Position numbers and translations under genes: made by a program
In this document: positions 9,000-19,106 of the stretch, piece by piece
Layout of the letters: each line of letters starts with the position of its first letter
Numbering within the stretch: the stretch's first letter is position 1
Notes under the pieces: generated by a model
What the model was told of the DNA's origin: nothing
Seen by the model: the letters and a program-made list of their open reading frames with translations, nothing else
Databases searched by the model: none
NCBI RefSeq assembly: GCF_019797825.1
Contig: NZ_CP081855.1
Coordinates: 1,488,001-1,552,000, forward strand
Length of the DNA stretch: 64,000 bases
Source: Limosilactobacillus panis
GTDB lineage: Bacteria > Bacillota > Bacilli > Lactobacillales > Lactobacillaceae
Direction of reading: 5' to 3'

Positions 9000-9830
9000 A
9001 TAAAAGATGACAGGAATTGTAACTATTAATAGCATGTAAGGTAAATTGCCAAATAATATATGTTGTACTGTTGTCATAAATCCCATATCCATCTTATTAA
9101 AGAAATTCATTTCCTTAAATTGTGGGAACCATCTTGGTATTTCTTCCAGACTTCGCTCCTTGTTCCCTGGTGACATAACAAACCACAGTAAGCTGAATAA
9201 CAGCAAAACATCTTGAGATATTATTAACTTACTAATTACTGACTTTTTTATAAATTTAGTTATGGTGTAGGTGCAAAAAATACATAACAGAACTATCAAT
9301 ACCTGTTCATTATTTGCAGCATATAAAGTTGCGAGACAAAGTAATACTTTTTCAAATTTTCTTTTAGTCGTATTTTCCCTAAAAATCGGTGTTACTACAA
9401 ACGTAGCTGCACATATTGGAAATAAATACGTTGCTGTTGTTGCAATCCATCCTGCCGTTGAATAATAGGAAAATGGAATAATCATTAAAGCAAATGCGAT
9501 AGAAATATCCAATTTAAGGTTTTCGTTTTTATTAACTATTAGGGAGATGCTGAAAAGCATTAAGAAAAAGAAGGCACCAGTTACTATAGCAAAAATAAGC
9601 TTATTATGAACTTCAAATTGATACATAAAAAAGTTCACAATCGTTCTTGAAGACCACGAAAAGTACATTGAGAAGACCTCATGCCAATCTTTATAAAAGG
9701 AATTATATAAAGATGATTTTGCCTGGTTAACCCGATCATCATAAATAACAGGAGTTAGATAGAATAAATATGCTACAAAGAGACTAATAATGCTAAAGAA
9801 TGCATACTTTTTCTTTTTATAATTTTCCAT
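9000..9830 (-). pseudogene. 5' fragment of an IS-split DUF6056-like membrane protein
   Basis: The N-terminal 274 residues of the membrane protein interrupted by the IS4-family element. Hydrophobic helices alternate with loops, and an early loop has YDDRVNQAKSSLY, as is common in the DUF6056 family. The ATG at 9830 is preferred over one nine codons upstream because GAGGAG lies 10 bases before it. Reading continues into the IS end (YLKLESTKTS and so on) and stops inside it, so a truncated membrane protein may still be made. The upstream neighbour is a 32-codon small reading frame that ends at the ribosome site. Confidence 0.8.
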
Positions 9831-9843
9831 CTTTTCTTTCTCC

Positions 9844-9942
9844 TCAAAGCTTTGCATTTATTTCAAGGATAGCTAATGCTATTACCGTAAATAACAAGAC
9901 TATTAACCAATACAGGTAAATTGATTTTTTATTTCTAAACAT
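9844..9942 (-). CDS. Small single-span membrane protein (32 aa)
   Basis: Reads MFRNKKSIYLYWLIVLL and onward to EINAKL, 32 residues: a basic start, one hydrophobic span of about 20 residues and a short polar tail. GGAG lies 6 bases before ATG. Its TGA overlaps the GAGGAG site of the DUF6056-like gene, an arrangement expected for translational coupling. No family is recognised. It could be a true small protein of the operon or only a leader peptide. Confidence 0.45.
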   Translation of the reverse strand: MFRNKKSIYLYWLIVLLFTVIALAILEINAKL

Positions 9943-10194
9943 GATTTACTCCATTTTCGATAACCTAGTATACCGATAGACAAACTTCTTAAAATAGCAA
10001 TAGCTAAAACGTTTATTCTTGGGCTATCGTTTTTCCTTTCTGTTAACGATTAATTCCAAGCCACAAATGATACTGACACTTGAATAGGTTGAACCAAAGA
10101 AGTTAATGTAATTTCCTTATTATCATAATATGAGACTACTTCCAACCGATTGTTTTAGTCATCTACTATCATTGCCATAGTTGTACTTGGAGGA

Positions 10195-11913
10195 TCAATC
10201 TGTAGCATTTTTCAACCACATTTGACATTTTTCAAAAAGTAAGGAAATCCAGGTCACAACTGATACAAGTAATAACAAATAATAGGCGATTAATGGTTTA
10301 TAACCAACTGTAATTTGATACTTGCCCTTTTTTAAGAATACTGAAATTGTTCCACGGCGTGATTCGATAATATTGGTTCTTTGACCATTTACTGTTAGTG
10401 TTGAACGATTATACATTACCGAAGGCAAATCAAGCCGCCCATTTCTAGGAATATTAACTTTATAATTAAGCTTATTTGCACTAACAGATTGGCTAAACGG
10501 AATCCGTGCTCCATTTAAATAGGCTCTTCTATTTAGAACCGAATTTGCGTTCGACAAACTTGGTAATGGCAAATAATCTGTTTCACCAAATTGTGCTCCA
10601 TAGCTAAATTGTTTATTGTATGTTTTATTGTCAATAATAACCAGTGGATTTTTCTCTTTTGGACTTAAAATTCTGTATTTGCCCTTTCTACTATGCTTAA
10701 GAACATAAATATTATGCTCAGAATTATTATTTCTGACAACAGATGGATAAGATTCTCCTGCATACACAGTGAACAAGGACAATACCACGATGCTAATGGC
10801 AATCATCTGGTGGTCTTTAAGTATTTGAATACACTTTATACATCCCAAAGCGGCAATAACAGACAATAGACAAACTGCAAAACTAGTATAACGGTATGGA
10901 AACTGAATAACCGCCAGCGGTGTATGTGTCAAATACTTCCATGGAAAGAGTGATGTAATAATTAAACTAAGTACTAGTCCAATCAAATAAACATAAAAAT
11001 CAGCTGTACCTTTCCGACACCATTTCCAACCAAATAGTACAGTCATTAAAAGGATAATACCCAAGCCACCATTACCCGACATAGGTACATTATTCAAACA
11101 TTGAATAATGTAGTCACCAGGGTTAAGTAACTGAAAAATTCCAAACGTTGGTTTTGCAAGTCCTTTATGGACATAGTCTGTAATAAACGGAACTATTTGC
11201 CATAGTGTCAATAGTAAAAATAGTAAAAGTGATTTCAATAAGTCAAAAAATACTTTAGAGTTTAATGTTCTATTAAATAAAAGCCATAAGATAAAAACTG
11301 CAAAGCATATTTCGATAGAAATTACAGTATCAACAATATGGCAGTAGAACTCCAATGCAATCCCAACCGATAATGTTTTCCATCCTTGCCCAGTAAGTAG
11401 TAAATAAAGTCCCAAAAGAACAATAGGGATAAACATATAAGCTAATCCTTCACCAATTACATAGTCAGTCAACGTAAGATGAAGGTGATAGGGAACAATA
11501 GTATATATAATGGCAAAGATCAATGAAGCGTTACAGTTTTTATTGCTATATTTATACATACAAAAGTAAGCAATAATCATGGTTGCAAGCATCTGAAGCC
11601 AAACATATATTAAATATGCTTCAATTGGTTTTAAGAAAAGCCTTAAAATAGCCCAAGGATATAGAAAAACCGACGGATAGAACAAGAAGTTTGCATTACC
11701 AACTTTACTAAAAGTATCTGTAGCAAGGAAAGTAAATAAGTGCCCTCTTCGAATATTTAAATACAATTGCTGAGCCCGAGAAGCATGAAAGCTCCAATCA
11801 TATTGAACAGCCATCTTGTTTGGAATAAAAAACGGCAATATCATTAAAATCGAAAAAATCATTAAAATCAGTATGTATATATAATTATTTTTTAAATACT
11901 TTTTTTTGGACAT
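10195..11913 (-). CDS. Large polytopic membrane protein, YfhO/GT-C-like
   Basis: A protein of about 572 residues with roughly 11-13 hydrophobic helices, a soluble stretch at about 420-550 and a final helix. Early residues have YDWSFHASRAQQLY, a conserved acidic/aromatic loop like that of GT-C fold membrane glycosyltransferases and YfhO-type proteins. It probably transfers or modifies sugars from lipid carriers outside the membrane in the polysaccharide pathway, but the exact substrate cannot be read. ATG at 11913 is chosen over an ATG nine codons upstream because GGTGAT precedes it and the upstream one has no site. It is AT-rich like the other polysaccharide genes. Confidence 0.65.
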   Translation of the reverse strand: MSKKKYLKNNYIYILILMIFSILMILPFFIPNKMAVQYDWSFHASRAQQLYLNIRRGHLFTFLATDTFSKVGNANFLFYPSVFLYPWAILRLFLKPIEAYLIYVWLQMLATMIIAYFCMYKYSNKNCNASLIFAIIYTIVPYHLHLTLTDYVIGEGLAYMFIPIVLLGLYLLLTGQGWKTLSVGIALEFYCHIVDTVISIEICFAVFILWLLFNRTLNSKVFFDLLKSLLLFLLLTLWQIVPFITDYVHKGLAKPTFGIFQLLNPGDYIIQCLNNVPMSGNGGLGIILLMTVLFGWKWCRKGTADFYVYLIGLVLSLIITSLFPWKYLTHTPLAVIQFPYRYTSFAVCLLSVIAALGCIKCIQILKDHQMIAISIVVLSLFTVYAGESYPSVVRNNNSEHNIYVLKHSRKGKYRILSPKEKNPLVIIDNKTYNKQFSYGAQFGETDYLPLPSLSNANSVLNRRAYLNGARIPFSQSVSANKLNYKVNIPRNGRLDLPSVMYNRSTLTVNGQRTNIIESRRGTISVFLKKGKYQITVGYKPLIAYYLLLLVSVVTWISLLFEKCQMWLKNATD

Positions 11914-11940
11914 ATAATCACCAATATCATAAAAATTCAA

Positions 11941-12090
11941 ATTTTTGTCAGCTTAGTTTAATAAGTATATAGAAATAAGTAAAAAAAGTTATAAGAAATA
12001 CTAATCGTGAAATAAGTAGCTGTAAAGTCATCATTTTGAGTGAGATTTAAATATTAGCTATTGATTATATAGTTTAAATTATTATCAAAT
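11941..12090. other. AT-rich intergenic region
   Basis: No gene is seen between the GT-C-like gene and the Wzy-Wzz terminator. It probably holds the promoter of the minus-strand gene at 11913, but no convincing -35/-10 pair was found. Confidence 0.4.
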
Positions 12091-12166
12091 AAAAAAACGG
12101 TATACACCCCCTACTCCCCCTACATAAACGTGGTAGTAATGAGAGTTGTAATTGGGTTATATACCG
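12091..12166 (-). terminator. Terminator of the Wzy-Wzz operon
   Basis: On the minus strand cggtata followed by taaccc pairs with ggggtg followed by tataccg across a loop of about 40 bases, and seven T follow directly. It lies about 160 bases behind the Wzz stop codon; the stretch 12167-12327 between them shows no gene. Confidence 0.6.
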
Positions 12167-12327
12167 ATTGAAGACTTAAGCATTAAAATATTAATTGATA
12201 TTTAAGTCCTCGACTACCTAAATACTTAATTAGCATTCAATAATTAAAATTTTACTTCATTAAGTTCTAATTAATTTGTTTCATCTACTAACAATTTACT
12301 AAAGGATAAACTTATTAATGATTGTTA

Positions 12328-12948
12328 TTAAACCAACTTAACCCAAGTAGTAATTGAAAATGCTACTACCATTCCTAAAAGAAAACCAACCGCTGCTCCA
12401 ATTAATGTGAATTTTTTAATTGAAGGAGTAGTGATACTTTGTGCATCATCAGCGGTGGCCTTCGCAAAAAGAGAAATCTTTCCAGCTGACGGAACCCTTT
12501 TTGGAATTTGTTTAGCTGCAGCATCAGTTACCGCATTAACAATCTTTGATGACGCTTCCGCAGTTCCAGCTTTAGCACTAACCTTTACTATTGTAGTTTG
12601 CGTTACTGGATGGGCTTTCACTATTGTACTAATCTGTTTTGCGCTGTAATCCTTCCTTATCTTTTTAGGTAGGCTTCTGTGGGCAGTCCGTGCAACGTTA
12701 TCGCTTTTAACGATTTTTGCATATGTACTACCTAAATTAATATCAGCTTGGACTTCCTCATTAGCAGAATTTCCACGATAGGAATGGCTAGTCATCAGAC
12801 TTCGAGTAGACACATAATCGGTATGCTGCTTATGTTTCGCATACAGGCCACCAATAAGGCCAAACACTAGCGTAGCAACAGCGATAACTATAATATTATG
12901 CCAAACGATTTTTGAAATATTTTTTATACTAATCTTATTATCTTGCAT
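12328..12948 (-). CDS. Wzz/YveK-type polysaccharide chain-length regulator
   Basis: About 206 residues. It has the layout of a Gram-positive polysaccharide co-polymerase modulator: short cytoplasmic start, first helix IIVIAVATLVFGLIGG, an extracellular domain of roughly 125 residues, a Pro-containing region near the second helix (TTPSIKKF) and second helix LIGAAVGFLLGMVVAFSI. ATG at 12948 is used because AAGGAG lies 9 bases before it; it overlaps the end of the polymerase gene by 11 bases, so the two are probably translated together. No tyrosine kinase or phosphatase partner is found in the window, which is unusual for this type of Wzz. Confidence 0.8.
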   Translation of the reverse strand: MQDNKISIKNISKIVWHNIIVIAVATLVFGLIGGLYAKHKQHTDYVSTRSLMTSHSYRGNSANEEVQADINLGSTYAKIVKSDNVARTAHRSLPKKIRKDYSAKQISTIVKAHPVTQTTIVKVSAKAGTAEASSKIVNAVTDAAAKQIPKRVPSAGKISLFAKATADDAQSITTPSIKKFTLIGAAVGFLLGMVVAFSITTWVKLV

Positions 12949-14149
12949 TTTTATTCTCCTTATTAAGACTACTGAAATATTCATTGGATAGCAAAGCTAA
13001 CAAGAATGGATTATAAATAATTTGAACGATATGTGGTTCAAACATAAAGCTTAATGATGAAACTAGAATTACAGCTGAGAGGATAAAAGTTTTACATACC
13101 GTGGACCTTATTGCAATAAAGGTTAGACAAAGAATTACGATAATAAAGGCCAACAACCCCCACAATAAAATTAGCCGAATATATGAAGAATCAATATAGA
13201 AATAGTTATTTTGCATGCCGCCACTAGCTAGCTTTTCTAATTTCTGTCCCTTTATACCCGCAAAAGAATGTTCAACGATTGATCTTCCTAAAAGATTTAT
13301 ATCATACTTTTCAAAAGCACGATGACCCAATTCTAATCGGTCTGAAAGTAAAGAATTTACTTTGTACATAAAATGATTAGAAGAATTATAGAAATAAGAA
13401 AGAAAGATTATAATCGTTGCTGAAATTGGAGTAGCCATCCACCAAAAGGAAGCAAGTATGTTTGACAACTTTTTCCCCCGATAGGCCCGCTGAGCAACAA
13501 CCATCACAGGTATTATAATTAGAGTTGCCAAAAAATCTAATTTAGTATTGGTGAGCCACATACAAATAAAGTCACCTATAATTATTAACAGATAATCAAG
13601 CACATTAAGCTTACCAAACTTTAAGTAACAATAGGCAAGCGCTAGGAACAAATAGTGCGCCGCAAGGACCGATGGATAAAGCATACCAAGGGAATACCTC
13701 GTTGGCCTTATTTTAGAATAATATATAAGGTTAGGAATTATTTTAACCAAAGAGAAGATCATAACCATCATTATAAAAAGGACGGTTAAGTAAAAATACC
13801 ACCGGATAATATCCCTAAAATTAACATTTTTCGCCCCGATAACAAAAGGTGAAATTATTAATAGATCAGAATATTGAGTTGTTCGCCAAACTATCAGTCC
13901 TAAAATTAGGAAAACTGAAATTACAAAAAGTTGCTTCCTTTCCCACTGATCCAACACAAAAATTTTAAACAACAGTAATGGTAATGAAATATATGTAAAT
14001 ATTCTTAACCAATGATTACTAATTGCTGGTATAAAAGTCGTTTCACTTAAAAGCGTGGGCAAACAGTAAAACAAAAAGGCAATCAGATATACTTGGCGTC
14101 CATTAATAGGATAGTCCCAAGCCTTCATCCAAAAACTATTTTTTTCCAA
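12938..14149 (-). CDS. Wzy-like polysaccharide polymerase
   Basis: A 403-residue protein with about 10-12 membrane helices and a large outer loop at about 265-320, the pattern of Wzy O-antigen/EPS polymerases. The motif DSSYIRLILLWG after that loop is typical of this class. It should join repeat units on undecaprenyl diphosphate at the outer face. The start is TTG, supported by a strong AGGAGGT seven bases upstream. It is followed directly by the overlapping Wzz gene. It lies 26 kb from Wzx, although both serve the same pathway. It is AT-rich. Confidence 0.78.
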   Translation of the reverse strand: MEKNSFWMKAWDYPINGRQVYLIAFLFYCLPTLLSETTFIPAISNHWLRIFTYISLPLLLFKIFVLDQWERKQLFVISVFLILGLIVWRTTQYSDLLIISPFVIGAKNVNFRDIIRWYFYLTVLFIMMVMIFSLVKIIPNLIYYSKIRPTRYSLGMLYPSVLAAHYLFLALAYCYLKFGKLNVLDYLLIIIGDFICMWLTNTKLDFLATLIIIPVMVVAQRAYRGKKLSNILASFWWMATPISATIIIFLSYFYNSSNHFMYKVNSLLSDRLELGHRAFEKYDINLLGRSIVEHSFAGIKGQKLEKLASGGMQNNYFYIDSSYIRLILLWGLLAFIIVILCLTFIAIRSTVCKTFILSAVILVSSLSFMFEPHIVQIIYNPFLLALLSNEYFSSLNKENKNAR

Positions 14150-14309
14150 CTTGCTACCTCCTTTCCTAGAGGAATTGATTGAGTTTACTAACTTATAACT
14201 CCTTATTACGTTTAGTAAATATCAGCTGTAAAGGTAGCTCAAAAACAGGAACATCTTAACATATAGTATTTAGTTAAAACAAGTTATTCCACAACCACCA
14301 TCAAGATAT

Positions 14310-15887
14310 TTACAGCTTAGCTGTCAGTTTAACATCTGGATACTTCTGTTTGAACCAATTCTCCGCAAATTGGTTTTCAAACAGGAACAGTGGCTGGTCA
14401 TGGATGTCCTTAACCAAAATGTTTCGTGACGAAGACATCTTTTCGTCGAGCTGTTCGGGATCAATCCAACGAGCGGTCTTGTGCCCCATTGGTTCCATCA
14501 CAACATCGGAGTTATACTCATTTTTCATCCGGAACTTGAAAATTTCAAACTGCAGTTGACCAACGGCACCTAGAATATAATCATTCGTCGTGTAGGACCG
14601 GTACAACTGAACCGCCCCTTCTTGAACCAGCTGATTAATTCCTTTATGGAAGGACTTCTGCTTCATAACATTCTTGGCCGAGACCCGCATAAACAGTTCT
14701 GGCGTAAATTGTGGCAGCTTCTCAAACTTAATATCTTTTTTACCAGTGTAAATCGAGTCACCAATCTGGAAGTTTCCAGTATCGTACAGACCGATGATAT
14801 CACCGGCACAGGCCTTTTCTACGTTTTTCCGGGTATCAGCCATGAACTCGGTAACGTTCGAAAGCCGCAACGGCTTCTTTGTCCGCTCCAGGGTAACATC
14901 CATCCCCCGGTCAAATTCACCAGAGCAGATTCGCACAAAGGCAATTCGGTCCCGGTGGCGTGGGTTCATGTTCGCCTGAATCTTAAATACAAAACCAGAG
15001 AACTCAGGATCGAGCGGCTTTACTATTTCACCGTCTTCCGTCTTGTGTTCCCCTGGTGCAGGGGCAAATTGCAGGTAGTTCTCAAGGAAGGTCCGGACAC
15101 CAAAGTTCGTTAAGGCAGAACCAAAGAATACCGGTGTTTGGTCCCCCTTGGCAATTTTCTCCCGGTCAAGTTGGTTTCCGGCAACTTCCACAAGCTCCAT
15201 TCCATCTAGGGCATCCTGCCATTCACCATCCCCAGCTAGCGGGTTATCCCCCTTGACCTTACCATCTTCATCCAGTGGAAGGTAGGGGTTCTCCGAATCG
15301 GCTGGATGGGTTAGAGCAACACGATGGTTAAAGCGGTCATAGATCCCCTTAAATTGGTGACCAGAACCAATTGGCCAGTTCATTGGGTAAGTTTCGATAC
15401 CTAATACGTCTTCAACCTCATTCAGAAGGTCCAATGGGTCCCGGGCATCCCGGTCAAACTTGTTCATGAAAGTGAAGATGGGAATCCCCCGCATCTTACA
15501 AATTTGGAAGAGCTTCTTCGTTTGGGGTTCAATCCCCTTGGCACTATCGATTACCATGACGGCCGAGTCAACGGCCATCAGAGTCCGGTAAGTATCTTCG
15601 GAAAAGTCTTCGTGCCCAGGAGTATCAAGGATGTTGATTCGCTTACCCTGGAAATCAAACTGCATAACGGAGGAAGTGACGGAAATTCCCCGCTTCTTTT
15701 CGATTTCCATCCAGTCAGACTTAGCAAAGTTACCAGTCTTCCGGGCTTTGACGGTCCCGGCTTCCCGGACAACGCCCCCGAAAAGGAGAAGCTGTTCAGT
15801 AATTGTCGTCTTACCCGCGTCTGGGTGAGAAATAATAGCGAATGTCCGCCGCTTGTTAACTGCTTCAGCAAGTTGTTTTGATGCCAT
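14310..15887 (-). CDS. prfC: Peptide chain release factor 3
   Basis: A 525-residue translational GTPase that recycles RF1/RF2 after termination. The G1 motif SHPDAGKT is at residues 20-27, the G3 motif is DTPGHEDF, and G4 is NKFD. The length matches the family. ATG at 15887 follows AAAGGA and gives the usual start ([10 protein letters not shown]); an ATG six codons earlier overlaps the ribosome site. This core gene sits inside the polysaccharide region between Wzy and an IS, probably marking the original edge of an inserted block. A 14-bp perfect palindrome lies in its promoter area. Confidence 0.97.
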   Translation of the reverse strand: MASKQLAEAVNKRRTFAIISHPDAGKTTITEQLLLFGGVVREAGTVKARKTGNFAKSDWMEIEKKRGISVTSSVMQFDFQGKRINILDTPGHEDFSEDTYRTLMAVDSAVMVIDSAKGIEPQTKKLFQICKMRGIPIFTFMNKFDRDARDPLDLLNEVEDVLGIETYPMNWPIGSGHQFKGIYDRFNHRVALTHPADSENPYLPLDEDGKVKGDNPLAGDGEWQDALDGMELVEVAGNQLDREKIAKGDQTPVFFGSALTNFGVRTFLENYLQFAPAPGEHKTEDGEIVKPLDPEFSGFVFKIQANMNPRHRDRIAFVRICSGEFDRGMDVTLERTKKPLRLSNVTEFMADTRKNVEKACAGDIIGLYDTGNFQIGDSIYTGKKDIKFEKLPQFTPELFMRVSAKNVMKQKSFHKGINQLVQEGAVQLYRSYTTNDYILGAVGQLQFEIFKFRMKNEYNSDVVMEPMGHKTARWIDPEQLDEKMSSSRNILVKDIHDQPLFLFENQFAENWFKQKYPDVKLTAKL

Positions 15888-15936
15888 CAAAAATTTTCCT
15901 TTCATATTTTAAATTGCGCAATATCTTTTCTATTTT

Positions 15937-15960
15937 AGTATATTCGTTGTCAACTGACAA
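15937..15960 (-). promoter_or_regulatory. prfC -10 box with adjacent 14-bp palindrome
   Basis: On the minus strand TATACT (15937-15942) lies about 50 bases before the start codon. The perfect palindrome ttgtcagttgacaa (15947-15960) covers the spacer and -35 area, where a repressor could bind. Its role is inferred from position only. Confidence 0.45.
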
Positions 15961-16000
15961 TCTACTTTCCGGCTCATTACGGTAAATAGCAAATTAAAAG

Positions 16001-16037
16001 AGGCAGTTTGTTGTAAATATTTAAGTACAAACTGCCC
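16001..16037. terminator. Terminator of the GT2/GT-C operon, now separated by an IS
   Basis: Arms aggcagtttgt and acaaactgccc with a 15-base loop; on the minus strand CTTTTAATTT follows the stem. It originally followed the membrane-protein gene now ending at 17625. The IS4-family element at 16067-17628 inserted between them. Confidence 0.7.
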
Positions 16038-16066
16038 ATTTAATATTCTTATTACTACTTACGAAT

Positions 16067-17628
16067 CTGAAACTTGAAAGTATGAAGACAGACTGATCCC
16101 TTGGTATCACAGGGCATATTTTAATTAATTTAACCATTTAGCTTGCTGTTAACAGCGAAACTAACCGTTTCGGCAAAAATGTGAAGAACTGATTCATCAT
16201 CTGAATAATTTGGGCTCTTCTTGCATAAACTTCATGATTAATAATCGTTTTTAACGAATTTAGAAGCCATACCAGTGCTTGAGACAACTCAATATCTGGC
16301 ATGGCTTCGTTCATTATAAAGAATAAATCCCCAATGGTGCGATCATCCTGATTTTGCCGTTCCTGCCAAGCTAATAGGTCATAAGTCATCATGACAATTG
16401 CTAAATGGCCACAAAGCCCGTCATAATTTTGAACTTGTGATTTGTCGAGCCGCAAGTATTGCTTGGCAACTTTAAAGTAATTCTCAATTTGCCATCTTCG
16501 GGCGTATAGTTGAATGATCGCTTGTGGCTGAAGGCCTAACTGAGTCGTTGCCAGTACTAGGTAGTCATCTTGACGGGCCCGATTAGCCACAAATACCAAG
16601 CGAAGCTTGAATTTTTGGTTCCCGACGTGCGCTTCGACAAAGCAGCTGTATTGATAAGCTTGCTTGGGTTGATATTTTGAGGCCTGCAGTCGCTTGTATA
16701 ATGCTTTAACTGAATATTGCCGTCCGCGATATTGATAGTAAATTTTGCTGGACCGTTTAAGCATGCCCACGCCGTTTAATCCCAACTTGGTTAATTCATA
16801 GAACATTTTTGGTGAGCTATACTAGCTATCAAATAACACATAGTCAGCTAGAACGCCATTTGCGAGGGCTTGCTTGACAAGTTGCAATGAAACGAGGTTC
16901 ATTTTTTGCTGTGCTTGGCGACGTCTCCGGCCAGCAATTGTTCGTTGATCGGTTGTTTTAGCTGATTTTCCAAGGACGTTTTGTGGCTTCTTGGAAGACA
17001 TTAATGCAAAGTTGATCGGTAAGAATGTATTGGCGTCACTCCAACCCAAAGTTAAAGCCCGGTATCCCTTAATATATAACTGTTTGTCATGGTCAAAGAC
17101 TCGCGCTAGTAATTCGGTTTGGGTGGCGTACTCACGGGAAAAGAGTGTATCGTCAATGATCAATGCTAACCGCCGCCGGCGGTCAATAAACGGTCGTAAA
17201 TGCTTGATTAAATGACTCCCAACTTGACAAATCAAGCGTTGCCAATTGATCCGGCCATCGTTCAAATTATTTCTGACGGTGCGACTGGTAAAGTTAGGTG
17301 TTTCATGGGCTCGATAAAGCGAGCGTCCCAGGAACTTTGTCGTGAGCAGCCATTCAATGACCTTCATCAAGCTGATTTCTGAATTCCGGCGATAATTCAC
17401 CAACTTGGTGAGTTTAGATAGACCAATGAGGGAAGTAAATTGATGAACAATATTGTGAAGCTCGTTTTCTGTATTTTTTTGTCTTATAATATTCATGACG
17501 TAAGTCTCCTTTGTATCTTGGTTTTGGTCGACTAAAGTATACAACGCAGGAGAGCTTGCGTTTATTTTTTTGCCAAAAAAGCCAATAACCACACGCTTTT
17601 GGCGTGATTATTAGCTTTCAAGTTTCAG
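16067..17628 (-). mobile_element. IS4-family insertion sequence, inactivated copy
   Basis: A 1562-bp element with the same ends as the copy at 7446 (left ctgaaacttgaaag, right gctttcaagtttcag). It is flanked by the 8-bp direct repeat ttacgaat at 16059-16066 and 17629-17636. Its transposase gene, on the minus strand, has an in-frame stop. Confidence 0.9.
16138..17496 (-). pseudogene. IS4-family transposase with nonsense mutation
   Basis: A 453-codon reading frame related to the intact transposase at 7579. The frame is interrupted by TAG at 16822-16824, exactly where the intact copy has Trp in FDSWYSS (TGG to TAG); reading continues in frame after it (YSSPKMFYELTKLG). The signature Y-x2-R-x3-E-x6-K (YARRWQIENYFKVAK) is intact downstream. 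The start is set by MNIIRQKNTEN. A single base change explains the loss, so this copy could move only with help from another transposase. Confidence 0.92.
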
Positions 17629-19106
17629 TTACGAATAATTAATCTACGCAATTTACTATTGTCCCAATCGACATATTGGTAAACAACATGCTTGTCTGAT
17701 TTAAAAAACTGATTACCAGTCTTAAACGGCATGTTGTAAATATGACTATGAATGTTATGATTACCTGCCGCATTTCTTAGTTGCCAAAGTGGACCTGCAC
17801 CTGCAATAATTAGGCCACCAACAAGGATGAGGGCATAATAAGTGTCTTTTTTCAGATATGATACTATATCTTTTATCACATAAAAGTTAATGATCATCAG
17901 TGCCGGAATACTTACTCTCATTACTAGATCATTAGCGGCACCAAACTTAAAGAACGGTAAAAAGAACAGTAATACACTAGCGAAATACAACAATTCGTTT
18001 TTCCGTTCATGCTTCAATAGTAATAACAGCCAAATAATCCATGCCCCTTGAAAAATAATGAACCCAAGCTTATGATGCCAAACATCGGTAAAGCCAAAAT
18101 GCATTGCTTCGTTAAGCGGTTTGGGCTGCAAAATATTGCAAGCAATATAGAGAAGCAGCACAACCATTAAGATTATCGATAAGATGTTTTCCGGATTGAT
18201 TACTTCACGCCATGATAAGCTTTGCCCCCGCTTTATAAGGTCAAATATCAAAGTCATCAACATCAAACATGCTAATCCCAAGAATGCAAATGTTGAGTAC
18301 AAAATGATTGGTGCTAATATTACACCCCAAACCTGATAACAATATCGATTTCTCATCCATAAACTGACAGACAATGCCGTTGGAATAAATTGCGGAAAAA
18401 CAAAGCGTAATAAAGATATGTTAGAAGTATATTGTATTCCTAACTCCCTACTAAACCATTCTCCCATATCTCTCATTTGCATGGCATCCCAAGGCACCCA
18501 ATTGCCGTAGATGCCACTTAATGGGTAGATAAAAGGAGAAAAGAATATTAATCCTAAAACAATCAGTATAAGTATCCAGCCTTTATCTTCACCAATCCAA
18601 TGATATAAAGATAAAATTAGCAGACAAATTCCTAAAACTATCCAAAGTAATAGAGAAATCTGTGCCAGGTTGAATCCCCCTAATTTACCAATTAACCCAG
18701 GAATAATGTATTCACCAATATAGTAGCTTACTACACCATATTTCCCTTTAAACTGATAGTGAACAGGCCATGAACGGTTAATAAAGTCATTAAGTAGGAC
18801 ATTATGCTTTTGCCAGTCGTACGATTGCTGAAAATAACCACCTAGTCCAGATAAAAGTGCCCAACTAATAACAATACACAGGGTAACTATTAAGAACGGC
18901 CAATGCCTTTTAAAAAGGCTACTAATTCCATTTTTCTTCCAGGAAGAACACCTCCATATCAGGTAAACACTGATAATTGCTGCTGGAAGTCCAACGATTG
19001 GATTTAACCAACTAACTGCAAATATAAGTATTGGTAAATATAAATATAATAAGTAAATCAAGTTTAAATGATTTTCATTTTTCATTTTGGTACCACCATT
19101 AATCAT
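17625..19106 (-). CDS. Polytopic GT-C-like membrane protein
   Basis: A 493-residue protein with about 12 hydrophobic helices and an acidic/aromatic outer loop early on (YDWQKHNVLLNDFINRSWP), a pattern seen in membrane glycosyltransferases using lipid-linked sugars. No named family is certain. It overlaps the upstream GT2 gene by 8 bases, so the two are likely a pair: the GT2 would load a sugar on the lipid carrier and this protein would transfer it. Its last codon and stop lie at the border of an IS4 element: the original ending read I-I-R-K then TAG, and it now reads I-I-R-N then TGA taken from the IS end. The protein is otherwise complete. A second ATG seven codons in (19085) is an alternative start. 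Confidence 0.65.
   Translation of the reverse strand: MINGGTKMKNENHLNLIYLLYLYLPILIFAVSWLNPIVGLPAAIISVYLIWRCSSWKKNGISSLFKRHWPFLIVTLCIVISWALLSGLGGYFQQSYDWQKHNVLLNDFINRSWPVHYQFKGKYGVVSYYIGEYIIPGLIGKLGGFNLAQISLLLWIVLGICLLILSLYHWIGEDKGWILILIVLGLIFFSPFIYPLSGIYGNWVPWDAMQMRDMGEWFSRELGIQYTSNISLLRFVFPQFIPTALSVSLWMRNRYCYQVWGVILAPIILYSTFAFLGLACLMLMTLIFDLIKRGQSLSWREVINPENILSIILMVVLLLYIACNILQPKPLNEAMHFGFTDVWHHKLGFIIFQGAWIIWLLLLLKHERKNELLYFASVLLFFLPFFKFGAANDLVMRVSIPALMIINFYVIKDIVSYLKKDTYYALILVGGLIIAGAGPLWQLRNAAGNHNIHSHIYNMPFKTGNQFFKSDKHVVYQYVDWDNSKLRRLIIRN

Noticed and set aside
12167..12327. Second hairpin (gacttaa/ttaagtc) as another terminator of the Wzz gene
   Set aside because: The stem is short and AT-only with no T-run; the hairpin at 12091-12166 is stronger.
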